Source: Coffea arabica (Eukaryota > Streptophyta > Magnoliopsida > Gentianales > Rubiaceae). From it: a stretch of 64,000 nucleotides of DNA. Both the position numbers and the translations under genes were made by a program. Below the pieces are notes generated by a model that saw nothing but the letters and a program-made list of their open reading frames with translations, was not told the origin of the DNA and made no database searches. Positions 22,101 to 33,245 of this stretch are shown here, piece by piece. Where the stretch lies: the NCBI RefSeq assembly GCF_036785885.1, contig NC_092323.1:14454501-14518500 (forward strand). The letters run 5' to 3'. How positions within the stretch are numbered: position 1 is the first letter of the stretch; each line of letters starts with the position of its first letter.

Positions 22101-24290
22101 TTATATGGAGGATACAATCATATTTATCCTTCATATCTCATCATATATTCCTTGGGAAGAAAAATGCTTAATGACAACTAAGGGTCAGTTTGTAACTTTT
22201 TTTTGTTTTGTCGTTTTGCTGCGTTAAAGAATCTAGGCTTCCATTTCAAAATCGATTAGCACTAAGTGAAGGGATTCAAGATCTTCATTAATCATTTTAT
22301 TGGTTAGTCTCCCAACCAATATGGATTATTTAAGCTTTAATCAAACTGAATTGCTCTTTTTGACGAACTCTTAATAGCTTCCAACGCTAGTCCATGTCAA
22401 CTATTAGCAAAAATCTGCCATGTCCATTCGCCACATCGAAGGCATATATCCTGTGAAAAACGACATCAGAAATGCAACGACAGCTTGCATATCTCATTTT
22501 TTTTTTTTTATTGTTCTTGTAAGCGAAGAGTGGAATTTAAAAAGTAGGAAGAGAATAAGGGAATTAAAAACCTAGCTAATATTGCTAAGGGCTTTTCTAA
22601 TGGATGCTCTAAGGGCACCATTAACACATTCAATATTCACCTAACTTACTATATATATATATATATATATGCATACTAACAATTATTATCTTCTCCTGCA
22701 TTTATATACTTTTCTTATTTAATTTTGTCTACCCTCTCTTGTATTTATTTAATTTTCCTAATTAATTTTGTAATTCCAAAAAATATAACACCTGAAATAT
22801 ATTTTAACAAGTGCCCATAGAGCACCCGTTGGACAAATCATATTTCTAATTTCTGAAGTTACAACCTTAGCTATGAGGCCATTTGCATCTCTCATCTTAA
22901 CTATTCTAAATGTGCAAATGACCTCCAACATTAATTTGTGAACATTACTAGAAAAGAATCACATGTAGCTGCATAAATCCTTCATGAAAAAGGAAAAAAA
23001 TCTTAGGACACGAAGATTATCTTTATCTGACAAGATAGAGTACAATAAAAAAATTCTCCATTCAATTCAAAGTCTTGTATATTTTGGAAATCATGCGTTG
23101 TTTCTACAATCATCTATAAGCAACCATGAATTAACGACTATTGAATGTCTCATGATGCTGAGTAGTCGCACTTTTATAAGTAACCACACTCATTGGATCA
23201 ATGCGAATGGACTTACCCCTAAGTATTATTTTCTTTCTTATTAACTAGTAACCTACACTCTAAGACACTTCGTCTGTAACCGACAAATTACAGATTCGAA
23301 TCATCAAGGGGTAAGTAGAGAATTATTCTTGATCCTCTCAAAAAAATTTTTAAAAAAAAAAAGTTACAATACCCCTTAGGAGCTTCAATTTTTTTGGGTA
23401 ATTATGAAATGTTCCTCAAAAAATAGGTTGAGTTCTTTCGCTTTAAACCACCCGGGCTCATTTCCAAATCAACCTATCTGGCCCCTGTTCTTTTTCATCA
23501 ATTATTCTCGTTGTATAAAATTTTGTTCAATGCCATACAATGAATTAAGTTTGTCCAAATCGAATATAATTTTTTCATCAGATGACATGCACTTGTTGCA
23601 TCAAAAGATAAATAGACCACCAAGGAAACCAACGAATTTGTGGATTTAAGAAGAAAAATATGCATCAGAGTTACATATTTGTCCGTAAATCATTGGTCGT
23701 ATAGAGCTCGTATTTGTCCTTTTATTTTTTCGTGTGTGTCAATACATGTTTTCACCCAAATATTTGAATTTATTCATGCAAATTTTTATCGTATAATTGT
23801 TACTGTTTACCTGAGTTGTCAAAATCCGGCTCAATTATTGATGAATTGATGGAACTTTTGCTTTTTCTGTCTTTTTTTCGCCTTTTACTCTTTAATTGGC
23901 TGCGCAGTAAAAATCTTGTAACATGGTTAATAACTCAAGCATCATTGAAACTTGAATTTTATTACCAACAAAGAAAAAATACTTGAATATACAACGTTTT
24001 CATCTCATGACTTCGAATTGTCCTTTTTTAAAAAAAAAAAAAATTAGAGATTACAAGTGCAACAACTCAAAAAAAGTAGAACAACTTATTCACAAATACT
24101 AATACTGGAACTAACAACAACTAAACAATGTACTAAAACTCCCATTTGGGAGTTTATAACAACCTTATTCTCACTCTTGAATCTCAACCTTGGTTTTTTC
24201 TTCATAAGCAATTTACATTATTTTGTTCATAGCTAAATTGGATGAAATGTGAAATTTTTTAGCAAAGCAATGTCAAACTTCAATTCCTGG
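22101..24290. other. Intergenic, outer part of unit 4
   Basis: Contains repeat block D at about 23030-23170 (see 17241-18590), a segment at 22400-22490 similar to 15700-15800, a short (TA)n at 22651-22670, and a possible SINE-like fragment near 23265-23360 (ACAGATTCGAATCAT followed by an A-rich tail). No supported gene. Confidence 0.45.
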
Positions 24291-24372
24291 GAGATCAATA
24301 AAGGCCAGCACTTAGCAATAATGGTTTTTGGTTGGGATCGAAGAAAAAAAAGGTCACAGAAGCAAAATTTCT

Positions 24373-24440
24373 ACTGCTGCCAGGATTCGAACCTGGTTAA
24401 TTAGCTTTACTTAAGCCAGTATGATAAGTGCTACAGCAGA
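24373..24440 (-). other. tRNA-like element C
   Basis: The acceptor-like stem CTGCTG/CAGCAG and T-stem CCAGG/CCTGG with loop TTCGAAT differ from elements A and B at both strands of the stems, keeping pairing. The central part can form a 5-bp stem TGGCT/AGCTA around a 7-nt loop in the anticodon-arm position, but the D-arm is lacking (68 nt in total). Confidence 0.5.
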
Positions 24441-24773
24441 TTTGTCCCTTGTTGCTTCCAAGAGTCGGTTTGACATAGCTATTCTTTTCCGTGGAAAAAA
24501 TTTTCATCCAGTGACTAAGATTGAGACGTCTAGACATTAGAGATTCTAAATTTAAATTCCTCCTTTCTCTTCCATGTTTCTTGAATTTCATTCCTCTCAA
24601 CTAGCCACTCAACAACAAAGAACCTGATCTAGTTAGTTTGATTATGTAGCAAATTAAAAGTATGGGAGAAGATAACTCGTAAATTAGCTAAACTCATTTC
24701 TTTCCCATTTGCATTTTGAAACTGAAGCCTAGTGGAACAGGATATAGTGGCATGGGTGGTCTCCTAATTAATA

Positions 24774-25042
24774 CTTCCTCCATTCCAATTATTTTGTCAT
24801 GTTTCGAAAATCTAATTTTTTAAAAATAGTACTTTGATTGTAATATTTATATTTCTCTTTCTAATTTTACCCTTAGAAATTCAAAATTTGAGTTTGAATG
24901 ATAACATGCATATAATTAAAGATAAGAATTATAATGGAAGGAAATACTAAAAAGTGTTTTGACTTTCTTAACATAACAAATATTTTGAAACATTCCAAAA
25001 TAAAAAATATGACACTTTCAATGGGACAAAAGGAGCACGAGT
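24774..25042. mobile_element. Stowaway-like MITE, degenerate
   Basis: The left end CTTCCTCCATTCCAATTATT and the right end, read inward as GCTCCTTTTGTCCCATTG, are Stowaway-like and flanked by TA. Arms share TTTTGTCATGTTTCGAAAA-type sequence. The ends are eroded, so the right boundary is approximate. Confidence 0.55.
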
Positions 25043-25255
25043 TACCATGATATGACCCACTAGACATTTTTATTATTTCATAATGAGAGTACAAGAACGT
25101 AATACATATAACTTTGATGTGATATAACTCGACGAAGACTCGAAACGGGTTTAAACTAAAATTTAAAAAAAAAAAAAAACTGGTAAGACTCCATGCTAAA
25201 ACAAGACAGGAGACCTAGGCTGAATTGCTTAGATGGTAAATTCTATATGTGTTTA

Positions 25256-25564
25256 TCACATCCATATTGCCCTGGCCTTGATGAGCAATGGCTTCAACTT
25301 ACCCTGGACATTGAGGTCCATAACCTCGTTGGAACCACCAACAAATTGCTTCCCTATGAAAACAGCAGGTACACTTGGATGGCATCCTAATGCTAGCAAT
25401 GCATTCTCCATTTCCGTTCCTACTGGATGTTGATCAAGCTCATAAACAGTAGGATTCGCCCCGAAACCGCATATCAGCATCTTAATAGCGTGGGAAATGC
25501 CGCAGTTGCTCTTGCTGAAGATCACCACTGGCTTTTCTGACCCCAATCGCATCACTATATCCAT
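25256..25564 (-). CDS. Glutaredoxin of the CC-type array with CGIS active site, copy 5
   Basis: An intact 102-aa frame with all family landmarks (SVP at 64-66, GGSN at 76-79, AIWM tail), but the active site is CGIS instead of CCIS: residue 22 is Gly (GGC) where every sister has Cys (TGC), a single-base difference. By sequence it still groups with copy 6 (shared MDIV start and MLIC), so it is a CC-type paralogue whose motif now resembles class II CGxS monothiol glutaredoxins. It also shows VGTEM for KGREI and a Gly in CGFGANP. The first, nucleophilic Cys21 is kept. TATA box at 25678-25685 and a conserved proximal block suggest it is expressed. Whether activity or partners changed cannot be told from sequence. 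Confidence 0.93.
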   Translation of the reverse strand: MDIVMRLGSEKPVVIFSKSNCGISHAIKMLICGFGANPTVYELDQHPVGTEMENALLALGCHPSVPAVFIGKQFVGGSNEVMDLNVQGKLKPLLIKARAIWM

Positions 25565-25677
25565 TCTACTTCTGGCAAAAATGTGAAATCAAGAGCTATA
25601 TATGAATGTGCTCCAGCAATTGAGTTGATAGGAAGTTATAAGGCTTGCTTTGAGTGAAAACCTGAAGCGCATGAAGG

Positions 25678-25685
25678 TATATATA
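25678..25685 (-). promoter_or_regulatory. TATA box of glutaredoxin copy 5
   Basis: TATATATA lies 114-121 bp upstream of the ATG, with the array-wide context. Confidence 0.75.
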
Positions 25686-25804
25686 GAGGGCTGGCTGAGA
25701 ATGATTGGTTGCAATATCTCTTTTTTGGATAACAACAAAAGGGCTATAAGATTACTGTTGCAAATTTGATGCTTTGGGGGTCACATCAACAGCAATATGA
25801 TAAA

Positions 25805-25945
25805 GGATTGATATGAATCTCAAGCTGCATTAACATCCTGGCATTGGGTTTTCATGCAGAAAAAGGAAAGTAATCGACGATAACAATCTTTTTGCCTTTC
25901 CTTGATGCTTAGTGCATACGGATACTACTGCTCATGGAATCGATG
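25805..25945 (-). promoter_or_regulatory. Proximal conserved non-coding block, unit 5
   Basis: GAATCTCAAGCTGCATTAAC, TTTTCATGCAGAAAAAGGAA, CGATAACAATC, TTTTTGCCTTT and CTTGATGCTTAGTGC match unit 6 best and the other units more weakly. Confidence 0.55.
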
Positions 25946-26682
25946 CGGGAGTGGGGCATGCATTTGTGTTGTATTTGGTTTAGTCCAGTTATTATGCATG
26001 TTATGATTATTGTTGTACAACCACATAATTTTATTTATTGTACCAATTATGTATGAAAATTTTAAATTACGTATATCAACTTTTTCACGAATACAACAAT
26101 ATAATGCTATTATATACCAAACAATGTAATATGTATAATAATCGCAAGAATCGCATGAAACCATAATTGCACAACCCATGAAAAACAGTTTTTGTTTTAA
26201 GCTTTTTGTCCCAAAATATTACCAAAGAAATGATAATTATATGCAAAGATGATCACATAATGGCATGACTGAAGTTAAAGTTCAGCTCAATAAGGTAAAA
26301 TTAGTTGCAGAGTTAGGACCTAATGTTAGACAGGGCAATTACTTTGATGCATAATGATACGGTACAATTACGGCAAAATTTTTTGTTGAAAAACTTTAAT
26401 AACTAGTATGATAATTGTGTGAATTTTGTTAAAATTGTATAGTGTTTCACAATAATAAAAATTAGATGACAATTATTTTTTCATTCAATAGACAACAAAA
26501 TCTTAACGATTTTATGTACCAAAAGTTTTAAATTTTATTTTCTGTCTAAATTCTCAACTAATACTTGGCCTCATTTCAAGCATTCCATTATTCATAAATT
26601 AAGTGATAATTGTAGATTTCAAGAACTCAAAGGGGCAAAGTAATGAAATATAAGAAATTTTAAAAAAATTTAGGGGTACAAA

Positions 26683-27119
26683 AAGGGTGTACTCGAACCG
26701 AGTCGAGCTCGAGTACTGCTATACTCGAGCTCGAGCTTGATCGAGTCGGAGAATCTCAACTCGAGCTTGACTCGAGGAAATTGTTAAAAGCTCGAGACTC
26801 GACTCGATAAGGCTCGACCTTGAGTCAAGCCTTATCGAGTCGAGTAAACTGATCAATCGAGTTTTTTTTATCAATCTCGTAAATTCAGTATAAATTATAC
26901 CCATAATGGTCATTTTATAATTATAATACATACATATTATTTAAATTATACTACTCGACGAGTAGCTCGTCGAGCCACGAGCTGCAAAAATCCGGGCTCA
27001 AACTCGACTTGAACGTATACTCGAGTAAGTCGAGACTCGGCTCGAACTCGGTTTGACCGATTTCAAGCCAAGTCATTGACCGAACTACTCATGAGCAGCT
27101 CAGCTCGCGTGCATCCCTA
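26683..27119. mobile_element. hAT-like MITE rich in CGAGCTCG palindromes
   Basis: About 437 bp. The ends AAGGGTGTACTCGAAC and (inward from right) TAGGGATGCACGCGAGC are inverted. Flanking 8-mers GGTACAAA and GGTGCAAT agree at 6 of 8 positions, consistent with an aged hAT target duplication. The interior is packed with short palindromic CTCGAG/TCGAGC words in both orientations. Confidence 0.6.
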
Positions 27120-27370
27120 GGTGCAATTATAGGACAAAATTAAAATTTTAAAATATTTCCAAGCCTATTTCAAAATGCTTCAAAGTTGAGGGGAAGCAAT
27201 TGCAAACCCTCACTTGAATGTGGCTCTACCACTGGCTAAAATGACAAAATATTAATAGGAACAATTATTATGTAATTTCCAAACCAAGCATTGAGTTCCC
27301 TAAAGCCAAAGCCTTTCCTCGACAATGTCGAACTCAAAATTATAAGAACAAGGAGATTAGCAATACTCTA

Positions 27371-29281
27371 TGATAAGGGTTTATTTTACGTATTTTTGAG
27401 TGCATTTTATTAGTTAATTCTGGTTCCATTATTTAGTTTTATAACTAAAACAATTAGGGTTTTGGTAAAAATATATATTTTCTATTAAAGTGGCTAACAT
27501 TGCATTTCTATTGCTTTTAAGGGTAAATACTTCATTTTCTTGCAGGATTAATGATTCAATCATCAAAGGGTATGAATGGAGAAGAAAATCTGATGATTGG
27601 TGATGAATTAAAGTGTGTAAAGAAGAAATGAAGTGAAAAACATTTAATTGAAGAAATGCAGTTCGAGATAGTTTCGACACTTTTCGGTATTTCGACTATA
27701 TCTGGAGCTACATATATCAGATTGAAGTGATCTTTATACCATTTTGAAGCTAAGAGATAGATCTATATTTGGTATGAAGATATCGAAATCCAATTCTGCT
27801 GTTTTCATGGACAAAAAGTCGAAATACAGAAGCTGCATTCTATGGACGAGGCTAAAACAGGGGTTTGACCAAGTGATAGTATTTCAATCATATCTCAGTC
27901 TACAAAGATCCGATTTGGATGATGCTTGAAGCATTGTAAATCTAATTCAAAGGGCTACAACTTTTGTGTTTTTCACAAAAGTTATTTCGACCTCCATTAT
28001 AGAGAAAATCGCAGTTGAAGTGAGGCCAATTTCACAGAGTTGAAAACGCGAGTTGAGAAAACGTGTCTTGATGGCGCGTTTTGTCAAGTCGCGTTTTGTA
28101 GCCAAAATTCTACAATTTGCTCAGCCATTTCTCTTGTATTCATACTACTTTCTAGCTATATTTAGCAAGAGAATTCGGTTGCACATGCTTCAGAAGATAA
28201 AGGGCAGAAAAGATGGCTTATTGTCAAGTCAAAAACATTTGTTATTGACTATCTTAACAAATTTTAGATTTGGGAATCTAGAGGTGGAAATTTGACTAAT
28301 GGAAATGAGTTTTTGAGCTGTTTTTCCGCAGAGAAAAATGGGGAAGTCAGTGGAGATACGGACGGCAATTTTCTGATAAAAACACATTCTCTCTAACTAA
28401 CAAAATTTGGCAGGCACACTTGGAGATTTCATCTTGTAATCATCTAGTGCAAGACATAGCAGAATTTTGGGAGCTTCACCATTAACTTGGCTAAGCTTTT
28501 CTTTATCCTTCTTGTAATTGTAACTCATGATGTTTTCCATTAATGAAGTTATGAGTTTGATTATTTTATCATTCATGAGTAGCTAATTTTCTATATCTAG
28601 GGAGTAGATGAAACTTATGGCCAAGTGATATAAATTGAATGTAATTTACACTTGTTGTATCTTGTATTAACTTGTCTTCTTGTGCAGATTGATTACTTAT
28701 TGTTGTTTGATCACCATTAGCGGGTCATTAGTTGCTATTACTCAATGAAAATTGGTAATGATAATGGAATAACATAAGTAGACCTTGAGTTGTAGGTTCA
28801 TGAGAATAGAAATACATTCAAGTGGATTAATTTCATGCATGAACAAGAGCAGTTTTAGTTTTAATCAAGAGATTAGAGAAATCTAGACTGTTCTAAGCCT
28901 TATTATCATGAGAATGAAATTTTGGCAATTTTGGAAATGAATCCCTAGTTAAACAAGAGTAGTAACAAGTATTAAATTCATTCATTTCGATCTTTTGTGC
29001 CATAAGTGGAATCTACATCCCTAGATTCAAGTTTTTAGTGAATTTTCTCCAATTGTAACTTGCATTTATTAAATCAGATTATAGACAGTAGCAAATATAA
29101 TTTTTCTGCTCAATCTCATTATAAGTCTAAATAATAGAGAAAATAAGGACCTAGTACTTGTAGACATTGCTCCTCGTGGGATCGATCCGATTAATGCACT
29201 AAACTACTAGTTTGGCCTGTATACTTGCAGTCAACGGGTATAAATTAGAATTAAACTTACACTTATATCAAAAACCCGTCA
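27371..29281 (+). mobile_element. Solo LTR, same Athila-like family as at the left edge
   Basis: About 1.9 kb from TGATAAGGG to ACCCGTCA, same family as the LTR at 173-1224 but in opposite orientation. No primer-binding site follows and no second LTR is nearby. The flanks CTCTA and CTCTC form a near-matching 5-bp target duplication, so it is a solo LTR left by LTR-LTR recombination. It lies between the proximal and distal blocks of glutaredoxin unit 5 and explains most of the extra spacing there. Fossil, no coding content; it looks moderately old. Confidence 0.7.
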
Positions 29282-29960
29282 CTCTCAAATATGGTATGGA
29301 AAGACTAATTTACATATACAAAATTATGAGTGAAAAAAATTACAAAATCTACAATACATTACTATCAAACATTGAAATTAAGACCCTACAACTCTTACTC
29401 TTCTCAAACAAATACAATAACAAGGCACTTTACTTATAATTCATCAGTGATAAACAAGAAACAACCACCACAAGAAATTACCTAAATAGAGTATTATTCA
29501 AACTGCTAGAAATAATTGACTTGAGTACTACTCAAACTACTAGAAGTAATTGACTTGACCCAAAACCTACTAATAAAAAATTTTGAATTTTATAATATAA
29601 TTAGACTTGTTTTAATATGCGAATAGGCAATATGAATTTTACAAATCTGGCCAGAAATATTAAAACAATTTTTCTAAAATATCCCTCTTAATAAAAAGAG
29701 AAAAGATTTTATTATTTAGCTAAATGAATCATCCCTCAACCAATATAAGGAATCTCCCTCTTCAACAGAAATAATAATAATAATAATAACAATAACAGAT
29801 TTTTTTTATATATATATACGTTAAAATTTGTTCCAAAGTGGCAAAATTATGATAAAGCTGATCCAGAAAGTGATCTACAATAGAACTAGATAATTCTCCA
29901 CCCATCCATTTCAAGAAACAGCACACAATCTTCGAGTAAATAATTAACCATGAATGATGA
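29282..29960. other. Intergenic AT-rich sequence
   Basis: No gene. Includes a short (AAT)n run near 29770-29790 and a T8(AT)n tract near 29800-29820. Confidence 0.5.
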
Positions 29961-29964
29961 GCAC

Positions 29965-30110
29965 GTAATTGATCCGTACAAAAAGGACGAAGATGGTATC
30001 AAGATTAATGGCTCCAAACTGTAGCAGATTCTCCGTTTTGAGCAATTTTCTTCTTTATAGCTAAGAATATGCTTTCTTGATTTTCTCCACATGATCATAT
30101 TGTCTTTGCC
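29965..30110 (-). promoter_or_regulatory. Distal conserved non-coding block, unit 5
   Basis: TGATCCGTACAAAAAGGACG, GTATCAAGA, GTAGCAGATTCTCCG, GCTTTCTTGATTTTCTCCAC and ATGATCA align with the other distal blocks. It is now about 4.4 kb upstream of copy 5 because of the inserted solo LTR and MITE. Confidence 0.5.
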
Positions 30111-30830
30111 ATCTTATCATATATTCCTTGATCATATATGTAGATGCTTAATGGAGCTAAAGGTCGGTTCTGTAATCTTTTTGAAATTAGATTAAAGGGC
30201 TGAGGATGAAGCCCTCATGCTGTCATGCATAAGGTGCAAATCTAAATATTTTGATTTTGAGCATCTTAAAGTTGATCAAATCTGTTCTTAAGAACTAAAC
30301 AAGGAGAAGAATGAAATGGGAAAAAGACAAAGATTAATCTTTAGTACATTGTCAAAGTAATGATTTATTTTATACTAACAGATTTAGATGCAACTCTTTA
30401 TCGAATTTGAAATCTTCCTTTTGCAAATTCTATCATGCATTCACGTTTTTGTAAAAAAGCTTTTACAATGACAGTAAAAGAAAAAACAATTCATAACAAA
30501 ATGCTTGCATTGCAAATTGAAGCCTATTCTCAAACAAGAAAAAAAAAAAAAAAAAAGTTCCTTGACGGTATATGATATCCACTGTCTTGTAATTGAACTC
30601 TTATATATGAATTTTCCACCTTGTTAAACAGTTAACCTTGAGACCCGTAAAAGATAGGTATAGTGTAGATTTAAATTCATGTTCACTATTGGAACAAAAT
30701 CCACGTTGACCCCAATATCTACATTAACCATATATGATCATGAAATTCTTAATTCGACTCTCAAACTCTCCATTTTATTTTGTTTTTTTTTCAAGGCTTG
30801 AAATCTCCCTTGAATTAAAAACAAACAAAT

Positions 30831-31300
30831 ATATGGATATTGAGTCTTCGAGTGCTCTTGTTAATGCTAATGTTGATATGGAATCTGGTGTCCTGAGCAA
30901 AATTGTGGTTAATAGCTCTCATTCTATAAATATTTCAGTTGACGATCATGTGAATCATGTTCAATCTCCTCCTTTGCTGCATGATATATAGTCTTAAGTT
31001 TTTTATTGATACTGGGTAGGGAATAGGGATCAAATATTTCTGATGCATCTCTTGTGTAGGTTAGGTCTGATGAGGGTGCTTGTAGTAACTCTCAGGTGGA
31101 TCCTTTTTGGCTGACTAATGATTTATGGCAAATGAATCTGGTTGGTAATTATTCCAGTATTTCACAAAGTGCCAATAATGATAACAATGAAGAAGATCAT
31201 TATTCACAAAATGAAAGGGATGAAGCCTTTAGTGAAAATTAGTTTATCCCAATAATTTCAAAGAAGGTCAAGGGACAGAAGGGAACATTCAGAGTCTAGC
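30831..31300 (+). mobile_element. Possible LINE relic (ORF1 / spacer region)
   Basis: Low-complexity, Asn/Ser/Asp-rich reading frames (MDIESSSALVNANVDM..., then DPFWLTNDLWQMN... and SQNERDEAFSEN) end in a phrase FIPIISKKVKGQKG in a broken frame. That phrase resembles the stretch that precedes the endonuclease domain in plant L1-type LINEs. There are no endonuclease or reverse transcriptase motifs and no ends. Plausible but unproven. Confidence 0.35.
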
Positions 31301-31328
31301 AAGACAATGCAAACACAATAAAAGTTTA

Positions 31329-31480
31329 AGATTAATTTTCTATACACTGACAGTGTATACACTTTTACCATTAGATGCATGATACATAATTCGAATTTGA
31401 ATTTGAAACTCAAATATTGTATATGTATCATATATCCAATCGTGATAGTGTATACACTGTCAGTGTATATAAATTTATTC
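31329..31480. mobile_element. MITE-like inverted repeat (TATACACTG family), copy C
   Basis: Inverted arms with the near-palindrome TACACTGACAGTGTATAC on the left and TATACACTGTCAGTGTATA on the right, around an AT-rich core containing GAATTTGAATTTGAAA. Confidence 0.65.
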
Positions 31481-32520
31481 AAAAGTTTAAATAAAAAACT
31501 CAAACCAATCCATTATACTACAAACGTGGAGCGTGTTGAGATTATTTATTATTAAAATTTGTCAAGTTTACATTTAGTCAAACTCGGAGGTATATACCTA
31601 ATTTTTTATGAGAAAAAAAAATATAAATAATCCCCCCAAAAGAAAGCTATTTGATTACCACTATTGCAACTTAGACACATAACCTTTATCCTCTTGGGAC
31701 TTTAACCTATCACAAGGCTGACATCGTTCATAACTAAATGGTTATTAATTATTTAACCTTTCCCCAAAAAAAGTGCTTGATTTTTAAACTTTCTCTACAA
31801 ATCAGCTTTGGAAAAATGTGCACCACTTGTAGCAATGTGCTTTTCTCACCAATTCCACAAATAAGTGGAGCCCAAAGTTTTCATTTTTCCTTTTTTTTTT
31901 TTTGGTTCCATTCTTGACCTTTAGTGACCAAAAAAGGTGTATGGGGCGGAGGGATTCACAGCAATTAAGAGTTGAAAATGGCTGGAGTTTATTAGTGCTC
32001 TTAGTATCTCTAAAGAGGAAACTGGAATTGACTGTTCAATTGACAGCAATAAGAGCTGAACTTGATGTATCATTGCTAGGGAAAAATATGCCCTTTCCTT
32101 TCAGGTTTTAAGTAACCATTTCTCTCAAATAGCAAAAATTTGAGAACATTACTTATAACTAAACCATTTCTTCTCCATGACACTGTAAATCTAAAGAACT
32201 TGGTAAAGTTTAATCAATTAATTAGCAAAGCAAAAGTATGAGAGAAGATAAAAATTGGCTGAACTCAATTCTTTTCCATTGTCACTTTAGAACTAAAACG
32301 TCACAGAAACAAGGATCGATCAAGTGGCATGGACTCCTAAATATGAGTTACCATGACCACTATAACATTTTAAAGACTCAAAACCGGTTAATACTGAAAT
32401 TTAACAAGACTGGTAGGAGTGCATGCTAAACCTACATTCTCCTTTAGATGGCTTTCTTCAATTAAAAGACAAAACAAGAAAGAAAAGTTTCAGTTCGATG
32501 GTAAATTCTATATGTGACTT
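31481..32520. other. 3' flank of glutaredoxin unit 6
   Basis: No gene. Collinear with 19800-20631, the 3' flank of the decayed copy 4, which shows that the two units arose by duplication of a segment extending at least 0.8 kb beyond the stop codon. Confidence 0.6.
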
Positions 32521-32829
32521 CTACATCCATATTGCATTGGCCTTGATAAGCAGTGGCTTCAACTTGCCCTGAACATTTAGGTTCATAACCTCATCAGAAC
32601 CACCAACAAGTAGTTTCCCTATGAAAACAGCAGGAACAGTTGGATGGCATCCTAATGCTAGCAATGCATTCTCAATGTCCCTTCCTTCTGGATATTGATC
32701 AAGCTCATAAACCGTGGGATTTGCCCCGAAGCTGCATATCAACATGTGAATAGCATGGGATATGCAGCAGTTGCTCTTGCTGAAGATCACCACTGGCTTT
32801 TCTGAACCCAATCTCTTCACTATATCCAT
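32521..32829 (-). CDS. CC-type (class III) glutaredoxin, copy 6
   Basis: An intact 102-aa glutaredoxin: CCIS at 21-24, TVP at 64-66 (the family consensus; sisters have SVP), GGSD at 76-79 and AIWM at 99-102. It is closest to copy 5 (MDIV start) but keeps the ancestral CC motif, so it is the natural comparison for the CGIS change. TATA box at 32938-32945 and proximal and distal conserved blocks are all present. The family role is redox/adaptor control of TGA-dependent transcription. Confidence 0.95.
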   Translation of the reverse strand: MDIVKRLGSEKPVVIFSKSNCCISHAIHMLICSFGANPTVYELDQYPEGRDIENALLALGCHPTVPAVFIGKLLVGGSDEVMNLNVQGKLKPLLIKANAIWM

Positions 32830-32937
32830 TCTACTTTTGGCAAAAATGTGAAGTCCTGGGCTAAATGATGTGCTCTAGTATTTTACTTCAGAGGAAGTTT
32901 GAGGCTTGCTTTGTGTGAAACCTGAAGTTCTTGAAGG

Positions 32938-32945
32938 TATATATA
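32938..32945 (-). promoter_or_regulatory. TATA box of glutaredoxin copy 6
   Basis: TATATATA lies 109-116 bp upstream of the ATG, with the array-wide context. Confidence 0.75.
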
Positions 32946-33094
32946 GAGGGCTGGCTGGCTCCGGGCTAGTGATGGAAGATTTATAACATTTTTCTTCACA
33001 AAATAGCAAAAGGGCCGCAAGATTTTGCTTGGAAAGTTGATGCGTTGGGGTTCATATCAGCAGGTACGTGAGAAAAGGATTGATTTGTATTCCC

Positions 33095-33245
33095 TACTAT
33101 AGAGTATCACAAGTTGCATTAGCATCCTTGCATCGGTTTCTCATGCAGAAAATGGAGAGCGGTAGGTGATAGATAAGCAAGTAAGAATCTTTTACCTTTA
33201 CTTGATGCTTAGTGCGGACGTAGTACGGCTCTTGGATTCCATACA
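33095..33245 (-). promoter_or_regulatory. Proximal conserved non-coding block, unit 6
   Basis: TATCACAAGTTGCATTAGCA, TTTCTCATGCAGAAAATGGA, TCTTTTACCTTTACTTGATG and CTTAGTGCGGA match unit 5 and, more weakly, the rest. Confidence 0.55.

Noticed and set aside
26690-27110. CRISPR-like cluster of short CTCGAG repeats
   Set aside because: Repeats are palindromic, unevenly spaced and confined between hAT-like ends in a plant genome; it is a MITE.
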